DNA from: an uncultured Bacteroidales bacterium
GTDB taxonomy: Bacteria; Bacteroidota; Bacteroidia; Bacteroidales; WCHB1-69
NCBI GenBank assembly: GCA_905235135.1
Contig: CAJOKR010000024.1
Span: forward strand, 1 to 37,279
Length of the DNA stretch: 37,279 nucleotides
Direction: 5' to 3'
Shown here: positions 31,348 to 37,279 of the stretch, piece by piece
Layout: the number at the start of each line of letters is the position of its first letter
How positions within the stretch are numbered: position 1 is the first letter of the stretch
The notes under the pieces: model-generated
Told to the model about the DNA's origin: nothing
Databases searched by the model: none
Seen by the model: only the letters and a program-made list of their open reading frames with translations
Translations under genes and position numbers: made by a program

Positions 31348-33021
31348 TTGACTGTCGGGGAAAAATTATATCTTTGCAGGCTTTTTAAACTGCTGTCTCT
31401 TACCATCATCTCCCTGCTACTGGCGCTAACGCCGGCCGACACCCTCCCGACGATGGTGGACATTCCGGGCACCCACATCCGCATGAGTGCCACGGAGGTC
31501 ACCAACGCGCAGTACGAGGCCTTCTGGCCCTCTATGAAACGTACATTTTCCACCGGCGACAACGATGCGGTGACCATGGTGTCGTGGTACGACGCGATGG
31601 AATACTGCCAATGGCTGTCGCAGGTCACGGGCTGCCGCTACCGCCTCCCCACCGAGGAGGAGTGGGAGCTGGCCTGCCGTGCCGGCACGACCACCGCCTA
31701 CAACACCGGCGACACTTTCCCCGAAAGCCAGTGGAAAGCGCAGCGCAACAACCGCGTCAAGGACACCGTTTCGCTGCAGGTGGCACAGTTCGCCCCCAAC
31801 GCCTGGGGACTCTACGACATGCACGGCAACGTGGAGGAGTGGTGTCTCGACCCCTGGGACGCGTCAGCCGATTTCCGCGTCACGCGCGGAGGCAGCCACA
31901 ACACGGAGGTGCGATACCTACGCAGCGACATCCGCAGCGCGGCCATCCCTATGGACCGTTCCGTACTGCGGGGCTTCCGCGTGGTGGAAGAGATTGTACC
32001 GGAAATGCCGCAAGAGCCCTTTTTCGCGGAGCCGCAACCTTACATCATCCCGCCCATCGATACGCTGACCCCATTTTACTCCCACAATCACCAGCCGGCC
32101 GTCACCTACACGACCAACGGCGACCTGTTGGCCATCTGGTTCTCCACAGAGGCTGAGGCGGGTCGCGAGATGGTGGTGCTGCAGTCGCGCTACCACGACG
32201 GCAAGTGGTCGCCGGCGACTCTTTTCTACAAAGTCCCCGAACGCAACATGACCGGCAGTGCACTGCTGACACTGCCCAACGGCACGATGCTGCACTTCAA
32301 CGGTGTGGGCGATGCGGGCGAGTGGCGCGACCTCGCGCTCTGCACGCGACAGAGCCTTGACGGCGGACTTTCGTGGAGCCATTCCTTCCTGGCAGAACCC
32401 TCTCACGATGTGCGACACCAGGTCATCGCCGGTCCCATCGTGACCAGCAAAGGCGACATCCTGCTCTGTTGTGACGCGGGTCCCGGTGGCGAAGACGGCA
32501 CAGCACTGCACCACTGTTTCTCGCACGACGGCATCTACATCGCAGACTTGAAAGGCACTATCGCGGGCATACACGCCAGCGTTGTGGAGCTGCGTGACGG
32601 CTCGCTGATGGCCCTCGGGCGCGGCAACGCCATCGACGGACGGATGCCCTGCAGCCGCAGCCTCGGCTTGGGAAAAGAGTGGACCTACAGTGCCTCGCCG
32701 TTCCCGCCCATAGGCAGCGGACAACGGTTGGTGTTCCGCCGTCTGCAGGAAGGCCCGCTGATGCTCTGCTCCTTCGGCGAGCAGGGGCTTTTCGTCGCGC
32801 TCTCCTACGATGAGGGCGAGACATGGCCCGTGCGCAAGCTGCTCACCGACGGCAAGACGCGCACCCTCGACGGCGGCGCATGGACCGGCACGTTCACCCT
32901 CGACGCCGATCACGCCGAACCCGCGGGCTACCTGGCCTGCACCCAGACCCCCGACGGCATCATCCACCTCCTCTCCAGCCGCGTCCACTACCGCTTCAAC
33001 TTAAAATGGGTGGAGCAATAG
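31348..33021 (+). CDS. Formylglycine-generating-enzyme-like / sialidase-like fusion, start codon not evident
   Basis: The open frame has up to 557 codons. There is a clear secretion signal (KLLSLTIISLLLALTPA) but no ATG before it. The promoter at 31369-31377 lies inside the nominal upstream part, and the first in-frame ATG is at 31453, after the signal. Residues about 35-215 are an FGE/SUMF1-type domain (EVTNAQYEAFW, WYDAMEYCQWLSQVTGCRYR-LPTEEEWELACRAG, GNVEEWCLD, RGGSHN). From about 235 on there is a six-bladed sialidase-like propeller (ALCTRQSLDGGLSWSHSF; ALSYDEGETWPVRKLLTDG). FGE domains can act on sulfatases or simply bind; sialidases cleave terminal sialic acid. The fusion suggests a periplasmic glycan function. 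The start may have been lost or be non-standard. Confidence 0.7.
   Translation: MTVGEKLYLCRLFKLLSLTIISLLLALTPADTLPTMVDIPGTHIRMSATEVTNAQYEAFWPSMKRTFSTGDNDAVTMVSWYDAMEYCQWLSQVTGCRYRLPTEEEWELACRAGTTTAYNTGDTFPESQWKAQRNNRVKDTVSLQVAQFAPNAWGLYDMHGNVEEWCLDPWDASADFRVTRGGSHNTEVRYLRSDIRSAAIPMDRSVLRGFRVVEEIVPEMPQEPFFAEPQPYIIPPIDTLTPFYSHNHQPAVTYTTNGDLLAIWFSTEAEAGREMVVLQSRYHDGKWSPATLFYKVPERNMTGSALLTLPNGTMLHFNGVGDAGEWRDLALCTRQSLDGGLSWSHSFLAEPSHDVRHQVIAGPIVTSKGDILLCCDAGPGGEDGTALHHCFSHDGIYIADLKGTIAGIHASVVELRDGSLMALGRGNAIDGRMPCSRSLGLGKEWTYSASPFPPIGSGQRLVFRRLQEGPLMLCSFGEQGLFVALSYDEGETWPVRKLLTDGKTRTLDGGAWTGTFTLDADHAEPAGYLACTQTPDGIIHLLSSRVHYRFNLKWVEQ
31369..31377 (+). promoter_or_regulatory. Bacteroidota -7 promoter element (TATCTTTGC)
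   Basis: Exact match, with TTG 19 nt upstream at the -33 position. The predicted transcript start would be only a few bases ahead of the signal-peptide codons of the fusion gene. Confidence 0.62.
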
Positions 33022-33036
33022 CGATGTAAAAAATGT

Positions 33037-33045
33037 TATTTTTGC
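33037..33045 (+). promoter_or_regulatory. Bacteroidota -7 promoter element (TATTTTTGC)
   Basis: Exact match 35 nt upstream of the CsgG-like gene. It probably drives the four-gene lipoprotein operon 33081-35524. Confidence 0.68.
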
Positions 33046-33080
33046 CGCCGGTTTTCAATTGAGAAAGAACATTAAAACAT

Positions 33081-33956
33081 ATGAGAAAAATGATTATCTG
33101 TTTGCTGGCATTCTGTATCGCAGGTTCCACTGCGGTTTTCGGCCAGACAGACAAGACGTTGAAACGCAAGGTGGCCATCGGCCGTTTCACCAACGAGACG
33201 CAGTACGCGAAGGGCCTTTTCTACGACCGCGACAACGACCCCATCCGCAAGCAGGCCCTCGACATTCTGTCAGCCAAGTTGGCGGCGAGCGGCAAATTCA
33301 TCCTTCTGGAACGCGACGGTCTGGAAGAACTGGTTGCGGAAGCGGGCGCTGACATGAAGAAGATTGGCGCCGACTACATCATCCTTGGCTCTGTTACCAA
33401 ATTCGGGCGCAAGGTGGAGGGCGACCAGAAAGTCTTCTCCCAGTCCAAGACCCAGACCGTGGAAGCCGGTGTGAGCATCCGTCTGGTGGAGGTTTCCACC
33501 GGGCTGATTATCTACTCCGACGAGGCTTCGGGATTTGCAGAGACCACCACCAAGCAAACCCTCGGCATCGGCGGTACGGCGGGCTATGACGCCACGCTGA
33601 GCGACAAAGCCATCTCCGCCGCGCTGTCACAGCTTGTGGAGAACATTATCAACAAGTGCATGGACAAACCGTGGCGCGGTTATGTCTTGGCGGTCGAAGA
33701 CGGCTCATACGTCATTTCTGGCGGCAAGACGCAGGGCATCGAGCCTGGTGACTCCTTCACGCTCTACAAGAGAGGAAAGATGGTCACCAACCCGCAGAAC
33801 GGAGTCCAGATCGAGCTGCCCGGCACCAGCCTCGGCAAGCTCACCGTGACCCTCTGTCTGGGTGATACGCCCGAAACCGAAATCTCGTTCTGCACCTACG
33901 ACGGCGAGACCTTCGACACGAACGACCTCGGCAATTATTACATCATGGAAAAATAA
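33081..33956 (+). CDS. CsgG/HfaB-family outer-membrane assembly protein
   Basis: 291 aa with a signal peptide (MRKMIICLLAFCIAGSTAVF, then GQ). The body matches the CsgG fold: KVAIGRFTNETQYAKG, LSAKLAASGKFILLERDGLE, IGADYIILGSVTKFGRKVEG and VSIRLVEVSTGLIIYSDEASG. The C-terminal part (WRGYVLAVEDGSYVISGGKT, GIEPGDSFTLYKRG) is an extra beta domain found in some HfaB/FlgT-like members. CsgG proteins form outer-membrane secretion channels or help assemble surface lipoproteins. No cysteine sits at the usual lipobox, so it is secreted rather than lipidated. It heads an operon with three lipoproteins, a combination known in many Gram-negative genomes. Confidence 0.85.
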   Translation: MRKMIICLLAFCIAGSTAVFGQTDKTLKRKVAIGRFTNETQYAKGLFYDRDNDPIRKQALDILSAKLAASGKFILLERDGLEELVAEAGADMKKIGADYIILGSVTKFGRKVEGDQKVFSQSKTQTVEAGVSIRLVEVSTGLIIYSDEASGFAETTTKQTLGIGGTAGYDATLSDKAISAALSQLVENIINKCMDKPWRGYVLAVEDGSYVISGGKTQGIEPGDSFTLYKRGKMVTNPQNGVQIELPGTSLGKLTVTLCLGDTPETEISFCTYDGETFDTNDLGNYYIMEK

Positions 33957-33962
33957 GGCATT

Positions 33963-34301
33963 ATGAAAAAGATTATCATCATAGCAGTATGTTTTGTCGC
34001 CCTTCTGTTTGCAAGTTGCGGGGTGGGTTCCTATTCCGTGAGCAGCGGCCAAGCCGACGAAGGCTATGTAACCTTCGTTGCATCCTCCGCCTACGACATC
34101 ACCGTCGATATTGACGGACAGACCTACAAATGCAAAACTGTCAAGGAAATACCGCACAAAACGCGCCGCGACATCAAGAAGCAAAACACCATCACGGTGA
34201 AACCGGGCACGCACACCCTCAAGGTTTCCGCTGGCGGTCAGGAGAAACTCTCCCAAAAGGTGTTCATTTCAGCACAGGAAACCAAAATCATCAAGTTATG
34301 A
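33963..34301 (+). CDS. Small lipoprotein of the CsgG operon
   Basis: 112 aa with lipobox LLFASC (Cys19) after a hydrophobic leader (MKKIIIIAVCFVAL). The mature part is a beta-rich domain (GYVTFVASSAYDITVDIDGQ; TITVKPGTHTLKVSAGGQEK; VFISAQETKIIKL), a PEGA-like pattern of the kind found in surface lipoproteins. It begins 6 nt after the CsgG-like gene and its stop overlaps the next start by ATGA. It is probably anchored to the outer membrane; exact role unknown. Confidence 0.75.
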   Translation: MKKIIIIAVCFVALLFASCGVGSYSVSSGQADEGYVTFVASSAYDITVDIDGQTYKCKTVKEIPHKTRRDIKKQNTITVKPGTHTLKVSAGGQEKLSQKVFISAQETKIIKL

Positions 34302-34735
34302 AAAAGTTGTTGTTTATCATGGCCGCTGGATGTCTGCTCTGCTCCTGCAACACCACCCAACTCTACAACTGGGGCGGAAACTACAACGGCACGACCAGCT
34401 ACGAGCAGCGGCTTTATGCGTTTTATGATCGGCAGTCCCCGGAGAGTGTATGCGCGCTGGTGTGCCAGTACGCGGATATGGTGGCCAAACCGGGCGGTGT
34501 GCGCAATGTGGTGCCGCCGGGCATCTATGCCGAGTACGGCTACCTGCTGATTCAGCCCGAGACCGCCGAAGCCTTCGAAAAGCACGCTACCGACAAGCAG
34601 AAACGGATGTTCGGTTACACCAACTACAGTACCTCCTTCTACGAGCTCGGCCTCGCCATGCTGCAGAAGGAAATCGAGCTCTACCCCGAATCCAAAAAGT
34701 TCATCGGCCCTCTGGTCGAAAGACTCAAACGATGA
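34298..34735 (+). CDS. DUF4810 lipoprotein
   Basis: 145 aa from the ATG that overlaps the previous stop (ATGA at 34298-34301). The leader MKKLLFIMAAGCLLCSC places the lipid-modified cysteine at residue 17. The sequence after it, LYNWGGNYNGTTSYEQRLYAF, and the later PGIYAEYGYLLIQPETAEAF and ELGLAMLQKEIELYPESKKF, follow the DUF4810 pattern: a YxWG.Y start, tetratricopeptide-like helices and ...E...P.s..f. This family accompanies CsgG and DUF799 lipoproteins in operons. It is likely an outer-membrane lipoprotein partner of the CsgG-like channel. Confidence 0.82.
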   Translation: MKKLLFIMAAGCLLCSCNTTQLYNWGGNYNGTTSYEQRLYAFYDRQSPESVCALVCQYADMVAKPGGVRNVVPPGIYAEYGYLLIQPETAEAFEKHATDKQKRMFGYTNYSTSFYELGLAMLQKEIELYPESKKFIGPLVERLKR

Positions 34736-34846
34736 TTGGTTATAGGTTATTAGTTTATTGATATTATTCCCAAAGGGCAGCAAACCCAAAACATGTCAAC
34801 CCAGGGCGAAGCATAACGGATTCCTGGGACATAAAAAACAGTCAAA

Positions 34847-35524
34847 ATGAAAAAAGCGATATACACCATCCTCGCGGCCGTAACCCTGTTTCTCTCCTCC
34901 TGCTCGCCTGAATTCACGCGGCTGGAGCAGTATCCGGGTATGTACGAGGCCAAGCCTGTCACCCTTGTAGTGATGCCGCCCATCAACAACACTTCCAATG
35001 TCGATGCTAAGGAACTGCTCTACACCTCCATCAGCTACCCACTGGTTGAGGCTGGCTACTACGTCATCTCCCCGCACCTGACGATGGAGATGCTCAAAGC
35101 CGAGAGCGGATATGATGCCGAGATGCTGATTGAACGTGACGCGGCCATCTTCGCACAGGTCTTCGGTGCCGATGCAGTGGTCTTCTCCGTCATCGACGAA
35201 TGGGCCAAGAAGGGCTTCGGCATCCAGACCAAGTTGCACTACATCATCAAGTCAACCAAAGACAACTCGATTCTGTTCGAGCGCACCTGCGACCTCTACC
35301 TGGATCTCTCCAGCAATAGCAACAACAATGGGGGCGTGTTCGGCGCGCTTGTCGACTTGACCGCATCGGCGGTGAACACGGCGGTGACAAAGCCCATCGA
35401 GGCGGCCCGCAAGTGCAACCGCTACATCTTCAGCGACATTCCTCGCGGCAAGTACCACCCCGACTTTATGAACGACGGGGAGATGGGTGCCAGCAAGAAG
35501 GACATCTCCGTAACAGTGAAGTAA
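34847..35524 (+). CDS. DUF799 (GNA1162-family) lipoprotein
   Basis: 225 aa with lipobox FLSSC (Cys19). The body (PVTLVVMPPINNTSNVDAKE, ELLYTSISYPLVEAGYYVIS, FAQVFGADAVVFSVIDEWAK, then YIIKSTKDNSILFERTCDL) is the DUF799 pattern, whose known structure has the same fold as the N-terminal part of CsgG and TolB. It is the third lipoprotein of the CsgG operon, separated from the DUF4810 gene by 111 nt that holds a CCCAGG..CCTGGG inverted repeat but no gene. A strong terminator follows at 35541. Probably an outer-membrane assembly partner. Confidence 0.85.
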   Translation: MKKAIYTILAAVTLFLSSCSPEFTRLEQYPGMYEAKPVTLVVMPPINNTSNVDAKELLYTSISYPLVEAGYYVISPHLTMEMLKAESGYDAEMLIERDAAIFAQVFGADAVVFSVIDEWAKKGFGIQTKLHYIIKSTKDNSILFERTCDLYLDLSSNSNNNGGVFGALVDLTASAVNTAVTKPIEAARKCNRYIFSDIPRGKYHPDFMNDGEMGASKKDISVTVK

Positions 35525-35540
35525 TCGGGATATGAAAACA

Positions 35541-35582
35541 CAAAGACGGGCGTGCCAGCAATGACACGCCCGTCTGTTGTTT
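35541..35582 (+). terminator. Intrinsic terminator of the CsgG lipoprotein operon
   Basis: Perfect 10-bp stem GACGGGCGTG/CACGCCCGTC with a 9-nt loop, followed by TGTTGTTTG. The right end of the hairpin is about 40 bp from the insertion sequence. Confidence 0.8.
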
Positions 35583-35614
35583 GAGGTTTAATAAAGAATT
35601 CCCTATCTTGGGCA

Positions 35615-37057
35615 CTATATACCCAATGCCTGACACAGCTCCTCAATGTATTTGAGCCTCTTTGAAGGATGCCACTTTCCGTTTTCCGTTGTCCTGACCA
35701 TCTTGTATTTGGACAGGTAAAGGAAGATTTGTTTGTGGGAGTAGAGTTCGCTTGCCGCCAACATTTTCTTCGCACCGACCATGGTCTGGCCCAGCGTCCT
35801 CCGCACCCTTGTGGCGATAATCACGCTGATGAAGTTGACAAGTTCGGTGGCGTAGAGCCTGTAGTCGCCGTGGTCACGGTGTCGCGTTCGATGATGTTCT
35901 TGTACATGCCGAACAGCACCTCGATGTCCCACCTGCCGAGGTAGGCCAGATAGACGATGAGCGGGGGCAAGTCGTCCTTGCTCTGGAAGACAATCAGGCC
36001 GAAGCGGCTCCTCTTGGAAAGGTACGCGTCCTGATCCATCCCGCCTTTCCTCCTTGACGACCGTTCCACATAGCCGGTCTCCTGCTCGAAGGCCGCCCTG
36101 GTGTCGCGGTAGGCGTAGAGGTACTTCCCGTTCGACATCCGCACCTTCTTGTACAGCACCGTGCCGTTGTTGTACCCCTCCAGCTTCTCTCCCGGCTCGT
36201 CGAGGCCGTAACGGCCTATCAGCTTGGAATTTCCTTTCAGCGGAATCAGGTAAGAGAGCCCCTCGTGGCGGTCGGCCTGTTCGAGGAGGGCGTCGCCGTG
36301 AAATCCCTTGTCGAACACCATCAGCCCTCTGGTGATGCCGCATTCCTCAATGAAGTCCCCGACGGCCGTGCTGTCGAGCATGTTCCCCGGGTACGGCTTC
36401 GCGGCTATGGGCTCCATCGTGGTGGGGTCGAAAGCGTACATCAGGCTCACGTCCTTGCTCCCCTTGTGCAGTGCCTTGCGGGAGAACTCCGACATTGAGC
36501 CCGTCTCCGAGTTGTAGTCCTTGAGCATGCCGTCCACCACGAGCCTGCCCCCGGCGAAGGCGGAGATGCGGTTGCGCATGAACTCCGCGATCATCGAGTA
36601 CGCCGCGCCAATCTCGTTCAGGAATGCCGACACCGCGTTCTCCGAAAGACGCACCCCCGGGTACATCTCGCTCAGGAACGAGGTCTGGTAGCGCATCTGC
36701 AGGTCCCTGTCGCGCACGTCGCCGTAGGCGGCCCGCAGCAACGCGATTACCAGCAGGCGCTTGGCATCGCTGATGTCCCACACATTGGCCAGCTCCTGCA
36801 GCAAGTCCCCGCTGCACTTGTCGCACAGCGCGACCTCCCCGTAGTCCTTCACGTCCACCTCTTTGGGGCGAGGCTCCTTGCGTTTCTCGACGTATTTGCC
36901 GTTGACGATTTCCCCGACGGTGCCGAGTTCCACCGGGACGTTGCGTCCGTTCACCCGCTTGCAGGTGCGTTTGATGACAAGGTATTTTTCGCCCGACTTC
37001 TTCACCCCGCGTGTTCTTGGGCCGTTCCACCGACAGGATTTCAATTGGTATTGGCAT
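35615..37057 (-). pseudogene. IS1634-family DDE transposase gene with two frameshifts
   Basis: The natural product probably starts at 37057 (MPIPIEILSVERPKNT), shifts frame near 37010 in a CGGGG run, and continues in the long frame with KKSGEKYLVIKRTCKRVNGR. The DDE catalytic set is visible there: GRLVVDGMLKDY, MVFDKGFHGDALL and WDIEVLFGMYKNIIERDTV, the last with the glutamate in the conserved E-x6-R/K position. Close to 35870 a second shift is needed to reach DYRLYATELVNFISVIIATR and the end at 35615. With both shifts the protein would be inactive unless it is made by unusual frameshifting; no slippery heptamer is seen. The catalytic residues themselves are intact. Confidence 0.75.
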
Positions 37058-37100
37058 GGTTCTCGATAAATTGGTTAATAATATAGCGTATATCCACTAT

Positions 37101-37109
37101 GCAAAAATA
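37101..37109 (-). promoter_or_regulatory. Transposase promoter element (TATTTTTGC)
   Basis: Exact TAnnTTTGC match on the minus strand, 43 nt upstream of the transposase start and inside the insertion sequence. Confidence 0.6.
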
Positions 37110-37279
37110 CACTTTTTTTTCAATCAGCAACTCCTTTTGAAAAAAAACTTTTAAACAAAGTTATCAACAGCGATGCTTCTGGAAAAGTCAATGCACGTGG
37201 GTGATATAAAGAAAAGGTATGCTGTCATCCGTAAACGACAGCCTCCCCATAACCGCTTCGGAACAGTTATATAGTGCTT

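Larger units (their letters stand above)
35612..37277 (-). mobile_element. IS1634-like insertion sequence
   Basis: Terminal inverted repeats GCACTATATA at 35612-35621 and its reverse complement at 37268-37277 bracket a transposase gene. The left copy contains the transposase stop codon, as in compact insertion sequences. The total length of about 1.67 kb fits the IS1634 group. The stated ends are the minimal ones; the repeats may reach a few bases further, and the right one is too close to the window edge for a target duplication to be read. Confidence 0.68.

Noticed and set aside
31918..32988. Open frame of 356 codons on the minus strand
   Set aside because: Antisense to the sialidase-like domain, with no promoter or domain of its own.
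35821..37044. Programmed ribosomal frameshift in the transposase
   Set aside because: There is no A-rich slippery heptamer or following hairpin at either shift, and as far as I know the IS1634 group uses a single frame.

Overview
The window looks like a chromosome segment from a member of the Bacteroidota, most likely Bacteroidales. At least a dozen start regions carry the Bacteroidota -7 element TAnnTTTGC, Shine-Dalgarno sequences are absent, and the families are typical of the phylum: DUF3078, type IX secretion (T9SS) C-terminal sorting tails, a C10 peptidase, CsgG/DUF4810/DUF799 lipoproteins, tail-fibre-like surface proteins and an IS1634-type insertion sequence.

Region 1 (1-12.6 kb, minus strand, visibly more AT-rich than the rest). 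This is an intact, tightly packed accessory island. In transcription order it holds a structured leader or ncRNA with its own promoter and terminator (12620-12317), a 61-aa anchored peptide, a lipoprotein with a degenerate vWA-like region, a 3-TM protein, a tubulin/FtsZ-like GTPase, a 1150-aa protein with an Hsp70/actin-like ATPase domain, and a 711-aa protein with a second, degenerate actin-like region, a coiled coil and three C-terminal NDDF tails. A TerD-family protein and a TM protein ending in a Cpl-7-like segment follow, and a perfect hairpin terminator closes the unit. Beyond it lie a small 2-TM protein, an AbiJ-NTD4 abortive-infection protein, an A1S_2505-like protein and the start of a P-type cation ATPase. 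A tubulin-like GTPase, actin-like ATPases, TerD and membrane or lipoprotein partners in one operon is the most interesting system here. I infer a membrane-linked stress, defence or membrane-remodelling machine; its function is not shown by the sequence.

Region 2 (12.6-31 kb, GC-richer). This is a mosaic with heavy gene decay: a 3' remnant of a 2-oxoacid:ferredoxin oxidoreductase beta gene, a twice-frameshifted DUF3078 gene, an internal patatin fragment, a surface protein with TAA at codon 3, a giant Fn3/T9SS adhesin with two nonsense codons and a frameshift, and a frameshifted tail-fibre-like protein. Intact genes between them are a PEP-synthase-like phosphotransferase with its partner, a patatin, a C10 peptidase, a PAQR/hemolysin III protein and dnaK. 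Palindromic repeats of a GTAGAG.. type lie near dnaK and beside an acetyltransferase gene.

Region 3 (31-37.3 kb) holds a GNAT acetyltransferase, a divergent FGE-sialidase fusion without an obvious start codon, a CsgG/lipoprotein operon, and a frameshifted IS1634-like element whose ends are probably at about 35612 and 37277. The clustering of lesions in regions 2 and 3 against their absence in region 1 may be genuine decay or may be sequence error; the window alone cannot decide.
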